Shown here: one piece after another, positions 1-8,502 of the stretch
How positions within the stretch are numbered: position 1 is the stretch's first letter
Layout: each line of letters begins with the position of its first letter
Assembly: GCA_947074105.1 (NCBI GenBank)
Contig: CAMTON010000029.1
Location: forward strand, 1-36,290
Reading direction: 5' to 3'
DNA: 36,290 nt
Origin: an uncultured Bacteroidales bacterium
GTDB taxonomy: Bacteria; Bacteroidota; Bacteroidia; Bacteroidales; JAUNSR01
Program-made: the position numbers and the translations under genes
The notes under the pieces: model-generated
Database searches by the model: none
Seen by the model: the letters and a program-made list of their open reading frames with translations, nothing else
Told to the model about the DNA's origin: nothing

Positions 1-28
1 GTAGAGACGTGGTATGCCACGTCTCTAC
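1..28. repeat. REP-like perfect palindrome
   Basis: Two perfect 12-base arms (GTAGAGACGTGG at 1-12 and its complement at 17-28) surround a TATG loop. It lies just past the end of the HlyD-type gene. It is more GC-rich than the surrounding spacer and has no T-tract on the side that can be seen, so it looks more like a dispersed REP-type palindrome than a plain terminator. Whether it recurs elsewhere in the genome cannot be seen here. Confidence 0.6.
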
Positions 29-55
29 ATTTGCGTTTGGTTTGACATTAGCGTT

Positions 56-1045
56 TTATTTTTTCAAATCAAGAAGTACCGACATTCCCGGTCTCAGATC
101 ATAGTGATTCTCCACCGGACGTGCATGAATTTCAAATGTGCGAAGGTCATAACTACCCGTCTGTTTCGTTGAACGCCATGTTGCGAAGCTTCCCAGCGGG
201 CTTATATAATATATCTCAAACTCAATATCTTTTTTGTCTATTGCCGGAACTGAAGCATGAAATCTGCCATGCATCTTAAAATGAGGCATCAGATCTTCTC
301 TTACGTTCAATACTGCATGCGCGTCACTCAGAACTATAAGATTCATTATCGGCATGCCTGCTCCTACAAGTTCCCCTCTTTTAGGATATATATTACAAAT
401 CTGTCCTCCTTCAGGAGCTGTCAGAAGTGTATCTTTCAGCAATGCGGAAACCTCTCCGACACCGCCTTTTGCTGCATCAACAAGGTAAGCTGCACTTTGT
501 TTATCTTCCTCCTGGGCCCCTGTCACTGCAAGGTTATACTGCGCATAAGCAGCTTTTTCATCAGCAACTGCGTTCTTATATATGGCGTAAACCTCATCCC
601 TTCGCTGAGATGTCACTACACTATCCTGATAAAGATGTTCTATTCTGTTGTAAGTTATCGTAGCCAGTTCAAGATCAGCCTTAGTCTTATTCCATATCTG
701 AAGGGCAGCGTCTATCAGTTGTTTTCTGGTCCCTGCATCTATTTTCTTATTTTGAGAACGTGCCACATCTTCAAGAGCAATGACCTGTTCATATTTTGCA
801 ATTCCTTCAGGAGAGTTTATAAGAACAAGCGGTGCTCCCTTTTCCACATTCATTCCCTCTTCCACGAGAAAACGGTCAATTCTTCCCGGCAATTTACCGG
901 AAATTCTTATTTCTGTAGCTTCTATTTCACCCTGCAAAACCATAGGTGTATTTTTTGTCATGATGACACCGGCTGTCGTTATGATAAGCAACAACAGTAA
1001 AATACCTAAAAAAGCTATCATTAATGTTTTCTTCGACTTGTCCAT
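56..1045 (-). CDS. HlyD/EmrA-family periplasmic adaptor (membrane fusion protein)
   Basis: Adaptor subunit of a tripartite efflux or secretion system, linking an inner-membrane pump to the TolC-type channel encoded just upstream. Residues about 7-28 form one N-terminal membrane anchor. Residues about 38-75 (GEIEATEIRISGKLPGRI...) are the first half of a lipoyl/barrel-sandwich domain. A long helical hairpin (about 80-180) follows, then the second lipoyl half (TLLTAPEGGQICN...) and a beta-barrel C-terminus. The frame is open 60 bases further upstream, but that extension overlaps the TolC gene; I chose the ATG at 1043-1045 because it leaves a 10-base gap, has GCGGGA just upstream and gives a normal short cytoplasmic tail (329 aa). 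No ABC, MFS or RND pump gene follows within the window, so the exported substrate is unknown. Confidence 0.85.
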   Translation of the reverse strand: MDKSKKTLMIAFLGILLLLLIITTAGVIMTKNTPMVLQGEIEATEIRISGKLPGRIDRFLVEEGMNVEKGAPLVLINSPEGIAKYEQVIALEDVARSQNKKIDAGTRKQLIDAALQIWNKTKADLELATITYNRIEHLYQDSVVTSQRRDEVYAIYKNAVADEKAAYAQYNLAVTGAQEEDKQSAAYLVDAAKGGVGEVSALLKDTLLTAPEGGQICNIYPKRGELVGAGMPIMNLIVLSDAHAVLNVREDLMPHFKMHGRFHASVPAIDKKDIEFEIYYISPLGSFATWRSTKQTGSYDLRTFEIHARPVENHYDLRPGMSVLLDLKK

Positions 1046-1055
1046 ATCCCGCAGT

Positions 1056-2498
1056 TTAATCAAATACAAAATTTTCGGTCTTTCCTTTTGCCTTATATAT
1101 TTCAAATTCTTCAGGTATTCCGCTTAATGAAAGAAGAGTAATCAATGCCACGTCATATTCATAATATGCCATAAGATAACCAAGACGAACATCATTAAGA
1201 ACGGTACGCGCATCAACGAGCTGTGTCGTTGTAGCCATTCCTTCTCTGAATTCTTTCTCCCTCATCCTCAATAATTCACGACTTAAAGCAATCGTACTGT
1301 TAAGGGCATTTACATTATCAAGAGCTATCTGCATAGTCGTATATGCCTTATCTATTCCCACTTCAAGTTCACTTGTCACTTTTTCTTTTTCAAGTTCTAT
1401 AGCCTGATGAGCGAATTTACTCTGTCTGATCTTTTTCTCCCTGGAAAGACCGTCAAATATATTCCAGGTAAATCCGACACCAATCATATTCCTAGGCAGC
1501 AGATATTTACTTATTCCGTGAGAAGCAAGATTCTGCCTTCCCCAGAAAGCAATAGTCGGCGAATATTCAGATTTTGCCATTTTGTTTTCTATTTCAGCTA
1601 TTTCCTGCTGTAATTCAAGAAGTTCTATCAGATTGCTGTTTTCCTTCATTACCGAAATAAAGAAATTCTTATTCTGGAAAGAATCATTTATGAAAAGCGG
1701 TGTAGTCGCCACAATAGAAACCGTATCATTCATATTAAGAAGAGAGCGGAAAGCAGCCTGCAATACTCCATAATCTTTCACCGAAGCTTCATATTCTCTT
1801 TTCGACTCCTCCATGAATACCTGTACTACAAGTCTGTCGGCTTTGTTAATCAGTCCTACCTCTTCCATTTTAAGGGCATCGGCATACTGACGCTGAAAAG
1901 CATCATAATTTTCCTTTCTAACTTTCACTGCGTCAGCTCCGAGACGGATGGCAAAATATGCTTCCACAAGTTTCATTCTGTTTAGCGAACCTATCTGTTT
2001 TTCCTGAGCAAGGGATGCGGAAACAAGTCTTCTCCCTATCTCTGTGGCAAAAAGACGTTTTCCTCCCGTAAAAATCGGCCATATAAGATTTGCGTCGACT
2101 GTTGTAAGATTTTTAGGAAAAAGAGGGACTGCCAGCACCTGACCACCGATCTGATTAAGTACATCTCCGACAACAGGAAGATCCGGAAGGTATTCCTGAG
2201 CCATATCCTTAAGTGGATCGGTAAAAGATGACAGCGACTGTCTTACTTCTACTTTATTGGAAAGATGTGCATAACTTCCTGACGCACTGATATTGGGATA
2301 CCAGAATGAATTTGCTATTCCTTTTTCCTCTCTTGCAATTTCATAATTTTTCCTGGCTATTTTTATTTCCCTGTTATTCTCTATAAGGATATTCAGCGAT
2401 TCTTCATAACTCATCGGCACGTCGGCATCCTGAGCCGAAACACAAAAAGGAACTGCAATTAATAATGATAATATATAATCTCTTAAATCAAAAAACAT
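1056..2498 (-). CDS. TolC-family outer-membrane efflux protein
   Basis: Outer-membrane channel with a periplasmic helical barrel; the exit duct of a tripartite efflux or type I secretion system. The 480-residue product starts with a signal peptide (hydrophobic LLIAVPFCVSA, cleavage near residue 22). It then has the OEP layout of two similar halves: long amphipathic helices (SYEESLNILIENNREIKIARKNYEIA...) and beta-strand segments such as WYPNISASGSYAHL and YSPTIAFWGRQNL. Length is normal for TolC homologues. It is the first gene of a two-gene operon with the HlyD-type adaptor 10 bases downstream. The region upstream is AT-rich, and I could not find a full TAnnTTTG promoter box on this strand (CAAAATA near 2585 is only a near match). 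Confidence 0.88.
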   Translation of the reverse strand: MFFDLRDYILSLLIAVPFCVSAQDADVPMSYEESLNILIENNREIKIARKNYEIAREEKGIANSFWYPNISASGSYAHLSNKVEVRQSLSSFTDPLKDMAQEYLPDLPVVGDVLNQIGGQVLAVPLFPKNLTTVDANLIWPIFTGGKRLFATEIGRRLVSASLAQEKQIGSLNRMKLVEAYFAIRLGADAVKVRKENYDAFQRQYADALKMEEVGLINKADRLVVQVFMEESKREYEASVKDYGVLQAAFRSLLNMNDTVSIVATTPLFINDSFQNKNFFISVMKENSNLIELLELQQEIAEIENKMAKSEYSPTIAFWGRQNLASHGISKYLLPRNMIGVGFTWNIFDGLSREKKIRQSKFAHQAIELEKEKVTSELEVGIDKAYTTMQIALDNVNALNSTIALSRELLRMREKEFREGMATTTQLVDARTVLNDVRLGYLMAYYEYDVALITLLSLSGIPEEFEIYKAKGKTENFVFD

Positions 2499-2670
2499 AG
2501 ATTTTTCGGATAATTAATATTATCGGAATAACAATCTTAAATTCTCTCTTGTTCGCTTATTTTATATTAATGATTTTTACTGTTACAAAATAGTCTTAAA
2601 ATAAAACACAATAAAAATCAGGGCATTACGAAGATCTTTTTCCCAAGATAATGAATTGTTTTATCTATTA

Positions 2671-2700
2671 ATCTGCCTTCCAGATATCTGTATGGCAGAT
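2671..2700. repeat. Nested inverted repeat in intergenic region
   Basis: Outer arms ATCTGCC (2671-2677) and GGCAGAT (2694-2700) enclose a second perfect palindrome, CAGATATCTG (2681-2690). It directly abuts the T-tract side of the terminator at 2701-2733. It could be a second hairpin in the 3' end of the DUF6051 transcript or a protein site upstream of the TolC gene. The rest of the 327-base spacer (2499-2825) is plain AT-rich DNA. Confidence 0.4.
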
Positions 2701-2733
2701 AAAAAAACTCCCGGTATTTATTGATACCGGGAG
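2701..2733 (-). terminator. Intrinsic terminator of the DUF6051 gene
   Basis: Perfect 10-bp stem CTCCCGGTAT / ATACCGGGAG (2708-2717, 2724-2733) with a 6-base loop. On the minus strand it is followed at once by seven T residues (the A-run at 2701-2707). It lies about 95 bases after the stop codon of the leftward gene ending at 2826. Confidence 0.85.
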
Positions 2734-2825
2734 ATTGAGATGCTATTTATCAAATTGTACAGCAGGTTGATCGATTAAAATATCAAAAAACCATTTATTA
2801 AGTATATATAGTTTCAGTTCCGGCT

Positions 2826-3992
2826 TTACGCAAGAAATTCTGATGCAGGAGCAAAAATGGAAGAAAAAGCATTATTCAGCATTTCAATATCTATCTTCTC
2901 ATTTTCCGAAGGGAAAGGATTCTGATGTGTGTATTCAAAAGGAAAATCAATTTCATTAAGAATATCACGGTTATTTTCCCCAAGCGCTATTTTCACACCA
3001 TGAGTAGGAATGACAGTATCTTTCTTAAGTGTAAAAATCTTTATCCTGTCATGATTTTCTTTGAAAAAGTTCTGTCTGAAATCTGTCATCAGATCCTGTC
3101 GGAGCATAGTAACGAACGAACGGTTAAGAAAATCTTCATTAAGATCAGGCATAAGTCTTTCGTTCAGGCCATCTTCCTGACCATATTTTCCGGCATAGAA
3201 TGAATAAACCTTCTCCCACGCTTCCTTATCCATTATCTCACGTGCACTTCCGTTCATCTCCTCAAATATGGAACCTCCGCAGAAAAGAAAGAACTTACTT
3301 GTGGAAAGCAGACCTTCGGGGTTTCCGATAAAAAACACCTGTGCTATCATCGCTCCGATAGAATAGGCGAAGAAATCTACATTTGCATTTTTATGCAATA
3401 AAGGATGTGCACCTCTTTTTATCTGACGCAGCAATTGCCAGAGGTTAAGTATTGTCTCACGCCCCGAAGTATAAAGACGGAGCGGAGAAGAAGAAAGACG
3501 AAGGGAAAGTGCGACATTGGCGAAAGTAGAATTTGAGGCTTCAGGAGTATTGGTTTTCCTGTATTTTACCCAAGGCATGCTGCTTCGCGGCGCATACCAG
3601 CTTTCTGGTGTCCTGTTCATATGAAAGGCAATAGGGAACATTATGACAGGCTTCTCTGTTTTCTCACAAAGATACTCTGCCCAGGTAAGATATTTTTCCC
3701 AGTTTCTTTCATTAAGACCGTGCAGAAGAATGATACAGTCATCATATTTTTTATCTCCCTTAGGAACAAATGCGGAATAGCTGAATGATTTGTTTTCATT
3801 TATACGGGAATCCGGTTTGTTACAAAAATCAGTACCCGAAGGAACCAGTTCAGCCAGTCTCTTCATTTCTGTCACGACATTGTTTTCATGAAAAACAAAG
3901 GGTTTTATACAAACATTCTTATCTTCCAGATCTATCGATTTATCATATTCGAAGAGTTTCTTTAGATAATTTCTGCGATTAACAAAATCCAT
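2826..3992 (-). CDS. DUF6051-like alpha/beta-hydrolase-fold protein
   Basis: Function unknown. The 388-residue protein has no signal peptide, so it is probably cytoplasmic. Hydrolase-fold marks are visible: an oxyanion-type motif IILLHGLNERNW (about residues 107-118), a possible nucleophile elbow FAYSIGAM (Ser in an A-Y-S-I-G context), and a late KKDTVIPTHGV segment that could supply Asp and His. This pattern matches my recollection of the Bacteroidetes family DUF6051, but I cannot confirm it by search. The gene stands alone, divergent from a LytTR regulator, with its own terminator at 2701-2733. The roughly 180-base spacer shared with the regulator makes control by that regulator plausible. 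The N-terminal 100 residues are not part of the hydrolase core and are rich in charged and aromatic residues. Confidence 0.6.
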   Translation of the reverse strand: MDFVNRRNYLKKLFEYDKSIDLEDKNVCIKPFVFHENNVVTEMKRLAELVPSGTDFCNKPDSRINENKSFSYSAFVPKGDKKYDDCIILLHGLNERNWEKYLTWAEYLCEKTEKPVIMFPIAFHMNRTPESWYAPRSSMPWVKYRKTNTPEASNSTFANVALSLRLSSSPLRLYTSGRETILNLWQLLRQIKRGAHPLLHKNANVDFFAYSIGAMIAQVFFIGNPEGLLSTSKFFLFCGGSIFEEMNGSAREIMDKEAWEKVYSFYAGKYGQEDGLNERLMPDLNEDFLNRSFVTMLRQDLMTDFRQNFFKENHDRIKIFTLKKDTVIPTHGVKIALGENNRDILNEIDFPFEYTHQNPFPSENEKIDIEMLNNAFSSIFAPASEFLA

Positions 3993-4067
3993 AGCTTCAT
4001 TTGTTTAGTGTTGTTTGCTAACAAAGAAACAAACGAAGATAACTTTCTCCAATTCAAAGGGATTTAG

Positions 4068-4103
4068 ACCCCCTGTTTGGGACTAATTCAGATATTTGGG
4101 GGT
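4068..4103. promoter_or_regulatory. Inverted and direct repeats between DUF6051 and LytTR genes (possible operator)
   Basis: ACCCCC (4068-4073) and GGGGGT (4098-4103) form an inverted repeat with a 24-base spacer. TTTGGG also occurs twice in direct orientation (4076 and 4095, 19 bases apart). G- and C-runs are rare in this AT-rich spacer. LytTR proteins usually bind pairs of direct repeats about two helical turns apart, so this is a candidate operator for the neighbouring regulator. That assignment is inference. Confidence 0.35.
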
Positions 4104-4144
4104 AAAAATTTAAATGCAGGGACGAATGAAACTAAAAAGAATTA

Positions 4145-4152
4145 TAAATTTG
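4145..4152 (+). promoter_or_regulatory. Bacteroidetes-type -7 box of the LytTR gene
   Basis: TAAATTTG matches the TAnnTTTG -7 consensus and lies 19 bases before the ATG at 4172, which implies a short leader. No clear TTTG -33 element is present at the usual distance. Confidence 0.55.
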
Positions 4153-4171
4153 CCACAAAGAAAAGAAAATT

Positions 4172-5014
4172 ATGAATCTTCTAAGAGACAAAATTCCCGA
4201 ATATCTCTATGATAAGAAGAACCTAATAAGTCTGGTAATTCTTACCGCCGTTTTTGCTTTGGTGTTTATAAACATATATAAACCGTTCAGTTCTGAAAGC
4301 TGGTATAACGTTTCGCAGATAAAATTCTTTTTATTCTCAAGCCTTATTATTCTCACCGGAGTCCTGGTTGTAGTAATAAGCCGTATTGTCATGTATCGAC
4401 GTACAAGAAGTCATACAATCACATATGGCATGTATTACCTGTGGATACTTTGTGAAATAGCCGCGATGTCGGCCTTTTATACAGGATATACATTATATCT
4501 TGATCCTCATAAAGACTTTCTCACCACATTTAAGATGTCGACCATCAATACCAGTCTCGTACTTCTTCTTCCCTATTCTGCTTTATGGCTTTATTTTTCA
4601 TGGAAAGATAAGGTACATAAACTCGAGCTTCTGGTTGAAAATGAGATTCAGAATAAAAATGAAATCATATCCTTTTATGACGATAAAGGAGAATTCCGTG
4701 TTTCCCTGAAACGTGAGAATCTTCTTTATATAGAATCTGCCGACAACTATGTTCTTATCTGGTACCTCAACAAAGGAAAAGTTTCCAAATATATGCTTCG
4801 TAATACTATGAAGAATATGGAAGAGATATTTGCTGAAACAAGCATATTCAGATGTCACCGTTCTTTTATGGTAAACTTCGATCAGGTAAAAATGATAAGA
4901 AGAGAAAAAAACGGAGTGTTCCTTCAGATGGATATAGATGCCGTCCCGGATATTCCGATATCCAAGACCTATGGAGAAAAGGCCGGATCATGGCTTTTGA
5001 AATATTCTTCTTAA
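4172..5014 (+). CDS. Membrane-anchored LytTR-type DNA-binding regulator
   Basis: Transcription factor with a membrane N-terminus and a LytTR DNA-binding domain at the C-terminus. Four hydrophobic helices are visible (about residues 18-36, 49-70, 86-108 and 122-143), followed by a short coiled linker (WKDKVHKLELLVENEIQNKNE). The LytTR domain spans about residues 170-278: FRVSLKRENLLYIESADNYVLIWY, then FRCHRSFMVNFDQV and a closing basic segment. There is no receiver domain, so it is not a classical two-component response regulator; the membrane part is presumably the sensor or anchor. Such single-protein LytTR regulators are common in Bacteroidetes. It is divergent from the DUF6051 gene, whose promoter is the likeliest nearby target. 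The signal sensed is unknown. Confidence 0.85.
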   Translation: MNLLRDKIPEYLYDKKNLISLVILTAVFALVFINIYKPFSSESWYNVSQIKFFLFSSLIILTGVLVVVISRIVMYRRTRSHTITYGMYYLWILCEIAAMSAFYTGYTLYLDPHKDFLTTFKMSTINTSLVLLLPYSALWLYFSWKDKVHKLELLVENEIQNKNEIISFYDDKGEFRVSLKRENLLYIESADNYVLIWYLNKGKVSKYMLRNTMKNMEEIFAETSIFRCHRSFMVNFDQVKMIRREKNGVFLQMDIDAVPDIPISKTYGEKAGSWLLKYSS

Positions 5015-5124
5015 TAAACGGGATAATCTGTTTTTTAGGCCGGTCTTTAGAAGATATCACAATCGCTGTGTCTGATTTTAAATAATATCAGCATAAATCA
5101 CAACGCGTGAATATGGTAGATATC

Positions 5125-5250
5125 ACAAGCATTGTCTATTATTTCCTTATTTCCATATCCTATTCCCTTATAGCTATATATTATTTCATTATTCCCATAC
5201 CTTATTCCCTTATAACTATATATTATTTTCTTATAGCTATATCTTATTTT
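5125..5250. repeat. 21-bp tandem repeat array (six units)
   Basis: Five good 21-base units begin at 5146, 5167, 5188, 5209 and 5230. They share CTTAT..C.ATAT.TTATT(C/T)(C/T); the second unit begins CTTATAGCTATATATTATTT. A degenerate unit precedes them at 5125-5145. Alternate units resemble each other most, so the array also reads as a 42-base repeat. It lies in the 389-base gap between the ends of the convergent LytTR and fucosidase genes. Apart from the hairpin at 5288-5318, the rest of that gap is AT-rich and featureless. Confidence 0.75.
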
Positions 5251-5287
5251 TCAATCACGTAATTTTTAATTATAAGTTATAATAAGA

Positions 5288-5318
5288 CAGCCCCGGCAAA
5301 TTAATTTTGTCGGGGCTG
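5288..5318. terminator. Hairpin terminator between convergent genes
   Basis: CAGCCCCG (5288-5295) pairs with CGGGGCTG (5311-5318). An inner GCAAA / TTTTGT extension closes around a TTAA loop. It is followed on the plus strand by a weak T-rich tail (CTATCTTTTATA). It probably ends transcription from the LytTR gene on the left and may also serve the fucosidase gene on the right. Confidence 0.7.
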
Positions 5319-5403
5319 CTATCTTTTATATTTCGTATATATGCAAAATACACTTTTTAAATTTTGCATAATATTACATATTATCTTTTAATGAAAGATG
5401 TCA

Positions 5404-7863
5404 TTACAAAGCTTTTATCTCATAACTTTTACCGCTTGAAGTATCAAAACTATAGATATAATATTTATTATCCATATTAAGTTTTACTCTGGCATCTGAG
5501 ATAGTCAGCGGACTCTTACTTCTTATGACACACTTATTGCCAAGAACGGATTTAATTTTTCCTGATTCTATCTTACCGTCTTTCCATTCAATATCCACTT
5601 CAAAATTACCTCGAGCTTTCATTCCCTTTATCATTCCCGTATGCCAGGCTGAAGGGAGAGCCGGAAGAAGGTGAATCTCATTAAGATGACTTTGCATAAG
5701 CATTTCAATAAAACCGGCAGTAGCTCCGAAATTACCGTCAATCTGGAACGGAGGATGAGCGTCAAAGAAGTTAGCATAAGTACCTCCGGCACCGCCGCCA
5801 GTCTGCGGATCATAAAACTTCATGATCTCACGTATCATCTTATATGCATGATCACCGTTATGCTGACGTGCTGCAAAATTGATCTTCCAGCCCTTGCTCC
5901 ATCCCGTACCTTCATCACCGCGAAGTTCGAAAGTCTTTATAGTAGCCTGTGTAAGCTCAGGAGTTGTAATTGGCGAAATCTCTCTTCCCGGATGCAGACC
6001 ATAAAGATGAGACAGATGTCTGTGGCGCGGATCAACCTCCTTAAAGTCATAACACCATTCCTGCAGTTGTCCTTTACTTCCTATCTGATAAGGATAAAGC
6101 ATCTCTTTTTTCTCTATAAGTTCCTTTCTAAGTCTCTTATCTGTATTAAGAATTCTGGAAGCCTCTATCACATTGGTGAACAGATCCCTTATGATTGCCA
6201 TATCCATTGTCGCCGCATTTGCAACAGAATAACTTTTATTATCATACCAGAACAGATTTTCCGGTGAAACGGATGGTGAAGTAATCAGGTGACCATCTTT
6301 CTCGATAAGGAAATCAAGACAGAACAAAGCAGCTTCTTTCATTACCGGATAGGCTTCTTCTTTAAGAAACACTTTATCTCCGGTAAAGCTGTAATGCTCC
6401 CATAAATGCTGGCAAAGCCAGTTACCGCCCATTGTCCAGTTTGCCCATTCCGGACTGCCGTCACCCATATTTCCCACCGGATTACTCATACACCAGATGT
6501 CAGAATTATGATGTGCGACCCATCCCTTAGCATTATAAAACTCGCGGGCACTTACACGACCTGTCTGTGAAAGACCTTCAATCCAGTTAAGCAGAGGTTT
6601 ATGAAGTTCCGACAGATTGGATATCTCGGCAGGCCAGTAATTCATCTGAGTATTGATATTGATCGTATAGTTGCTGCTCCATGGCGGACGCATCTCTTTA
6701 TTCCATAAGCCCTGAAGATTGGCAGCCGAACCGCCCGGACGTGATGAAGAAATAAGAAGATATCGTCCATACTGAAAATAAAGCACCTCAAGTTCAGGAT
6801 CATTATTCCCGTAAGAATATAATTTAAGACGTGTATCTGAAGGGATATTTTTATTCTCCTTTCGGCTTTCTTCATTTTCAAGAGAAAGCGTAAGTCTGTC
6901 AAAATATGATTTATAATCACTGATATGTCTGTCTTTCAGCACATCGAATCTCTTCGACATAGCATCACTTATATATCTCTCTGAAATCTCTTTCTCATCT
7001 TTTCCTTCACTGTCGGGACATTTGTCAAATCCGTTGAAGCTTGTCGCCGCAGCAAAATACAGAGTTACCTCCGAAGCATCAGCCACATGAAGACCTTCCT
7101 TATCAGCCCTTATGACTCCATCAGGAGATTCTGCTTTCAGAATTGAACGGAAACGCATACCGTTACACCCTGTCACATCATCCTGCACTATCGGTTCCCG
7201 CTCCTCCTTATTATAATAACTTGGATCTACCCTTGCAGGTGCCTTCCCGGCCATTACAATACCATTCTGTCCGAATGGAGAAACATCATTCTTAAGCTGA
7301 CTTTCAAGAGTAAAATCGAGAATAAGCATTTTAGGAGTATCCGATTTGATCTTTATGACCATCACGCTGTCGGGAGCCGAAGTGAATATTTCCCTGCTGT
7401 ATTTCACTCCTCCCACCGAAAATTCGGTCTTTGCCACAGCATTGGCTATATTCAGTTCCCTGTTATAATTAACAGCACTTTCCGCAGTGCCGAAAGTCTG
7501 TTTTATGCGGAGATCCCCAAGAGGCATAAAGCTCTCGGTAAAGTATCCCTGCATCTTTCTTGAAAGATCGTGAGCGATTTCATAATTATTTTCGGCAAGA
7601 GCCTCTCTTATCGGCTGAAGATGACGCCATGCATCAGCATTAATTGTTTTCTTCAAAGGACCTCCTGACCATAGCGAGCCTTCGTTAAGTCTTATAAGCT
7701 CCTCTTCGACACCACCATAGATCATGGCTCCAATAAAACCGTTTCCGACGGGAAGAGCCTCCTCCCATATTGAAGCGGGACTCTCATACCAGAGTTTCAA
7801 TCTGTCCTCCGCCCGGATTCCGAGAGCGGAGAAGATAAGAGTAGACAATAAAAGTTTTCTCAT
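5404..7863 (-). CDS. GH95 family alpha-L-fucosidase (secreted)
   Basis: Inverting glycoside hydrolase that removes terminal alpha-1,2-linked L-fucose (some members act on alpha-L-galactose) from host or plant glycans. The 819-residue protein has a signal peptide (residues 1-18), so it is periplasmic or surface-exposed. The family's N-terminal block is clear ([24 protein letters not shown]..., about 24-47). Catalytic positions of the family are intact: Asn402 and Asn404 in [16 protein letters not shown], Glu535 in TSPSVSPEN and Asp709 in FQIDGNFG. These correspond to the Asn421/Asn423/Glu566/Asp766 set described for bifidobacterial AfcA. It starts 42 bases after rlmH on the same strand and is probably co-transcribed with it, an unusual partner. 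No SusC/SusD genes adjoin, so it is an orphan carbohydrate enzyme rather than part of a full polysaccharide-utilization locus. Confidence 0.93.
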   Translation of the reverse strand: MRKLLLSTLIFSALGIRAEDRLKLWYESPASIWEEALPVGNGFIGAMIYGGVEEELIRLNEGSLWSGGPLKKTINADAWRHLQPIREALAENNYEIAHDLSRKMQGYFTESFMPLGDLRIKQTFGTAESAVNYNRELNIANAVAKTEFSVGGVKYSREIFTSAPDSVMVIKIKSDTPKMLILDFTLESQLKNDVSPFGQNGIVMAGKAPARVDPSYYNKEEREPIVQDDVTGCNGMRFRSILKAESPDGVIRADKEGLHVADASEVTLYFAAATSFNGFDKCPDSEGKDEKEISERYISDAMSKRFDVLKDRHISDYKSYFDRLTLSLENEESRKENKNIPSDTRLKLYSYGNNDPELEVLYFQYGRYLLISSSRPGGSAANLQGLWNKEMRPPWSSNYTININTQMNYWPAEISNLSELHKPLLNWIEGLSQTGRVSAREFYNAKGWVAHHNSDIWCMSNPVGNMGDGSPEWANWTMGGNWLCQHLWEHYSFTGDKVFLKEEAYPVMKEAALFCLDFLIEKDGHLITSPSVSPENLFWYDNKSYSVANAATMDMAIIRDLFTNVIEASRILNTDKRLRKELIEKKEMLYPYQIGSKGQLQEWCYDFKEVDPRHRHLSHLYGLHPGREISPITTPELTQATIKTFELRGDEGTGWSKGWKINFAARQHNGDHAYKMIREIMKFYDPQTGGGAGGTYANFFDAHPPFQIDGNFGATAGFIEMLMQSHLNEIHLLPALPSAWHTGMIKGMKARGNFEVDIEWKDGKIESGKIKSVLGNKCVIRSKSPLTISDARVKLNMDNKYYIYSFDTSSGKSYEIKAL

Positions 7864-7904
7864 AATATTTTAGACTAGAATTTAAGGCATTAATAAATAA
7901 AAGT

Positions 7905-8378
7905 TTATGAATGATGATAAGGCTCACCGTTTATAATAGTGAAAGCACGATAGATCTGTTCCACAAAAAACAGCCGGACCATCTGATGAGAGAATGTCAT
8001 CTTGGAAAGAGCCATTTTCTCGGAAGCCACATCATATACTTTTTTTGAAAATCCGTATGGGCCGCCAATAATGAATACAAGTCTCTTATTGACAGTATGC
8101 ATTTTCTTTTCTATATAAGCGGCAAACTGTTCGGAAGTGAATTCTTTTCCTTTTTCATCAAGCAGCACAACATAATCGCCACCCTGTAAAGCCTTTAATA
8201 TAAGTTCTCCTTCCTTCTCCTTCTGTTGTTCAAAACTGAGATTTTTGGAGTTTTTCAGCTCGGGTATGACTTCCATCTCAAAAGGTAGATAAAATTTTAT
8301 TCTGTTGCAATAATCTGAGATAGCTTCTGTCAAATAGTTACCGTTAGTGCGGCCCACAACTAAAAATTGTATTTTCAT
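7905..8378 (-). CDS. rlmH: 23S rRNA pseudouridine(1915)-N3-methyltransferase RlmH
   Basis: SPOUT-class methyltransferase that methylates N3 of pseudouridine 1915 in helix 69 of 23S rRNA, using S-adenosylmethionine on assembled 70S ribosomes. The 157-residue length is typical. Signature features are the SAM-knot glycine motif VFIIGGPYGFS, the KMTFSHQMVRLFFVEQIYRA helix and the hallmark C-terminus ending INGEPYHHS. The N-terminus (MKIQFLVVGRTN) is also standard. It is transcribed leftward from a promoter region shared with the DUF4783-nadC operon. A perfect -7 box on this strand (8429-8422) lies about 45 bases upstream of the ATG. Confidence 0.96.
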   Translation of the reverse strand: MKIQFLVVGRTNGNYLTEAISDYCNRIKFYLPFEMEVIPELKNSKNLSFEQQKEKEGELILKALQGGDYVVLLDEKGKEFTSEQFAAYIEKKMHTVNKRLVFIIGGPYGFSKKVYDVASEKMALSKMTFSHQMVRLFFVEQIYRAFTIINGEPYHHS

Positions 8379-8413
8379 ATTATATGATATGCTGTTTAAC
8401 TATTTAAAATTTA

Positions 8414-8429
8414 TACATTTGCAAATGTA
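8414..8429. promoter_or_regulatory. Face-to-face -7 boxes forming a perfect palindrome
   Basis: TACATTTGCAAATGTA is a perfect 16-base palindrome made of two abutting Bacteroidetes -7 boxes (TAnnTTTG). The rightward box is 8414-8421 and the leftward box is 8429-8422. The rightward box faces DUF4783-nadC and the leftward box faces rlmH. With start sites about 7 bases downstream, each transcript would begin inside the other promoter's -7 box, so RNA polymerase could use only one at a time. Good -33 boxes are not obvious on either side. Confidence 0.65.
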
Positions 8430-8502
8430 ATAATTATACGGATTATTATCGGGGATAATTCTAATGCTGTTGCTTTATTGTCTAATTTAAAAATTCATCA
8501 TT

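Noticed and set aside
257..1000. 247-codon rightward ORF within the HlyD-type gene
   Set aside because: Antisense shadow of a clear adaptor protein; the cysteine- and histidine-rich translation matches nothing.
1046..1105. Upstream start for the HlyD-type adaptor
   Set aside because: The extension overlaps the TolC coding sequence and adds 20 hydrophilic residues before the expected membrane anchor.
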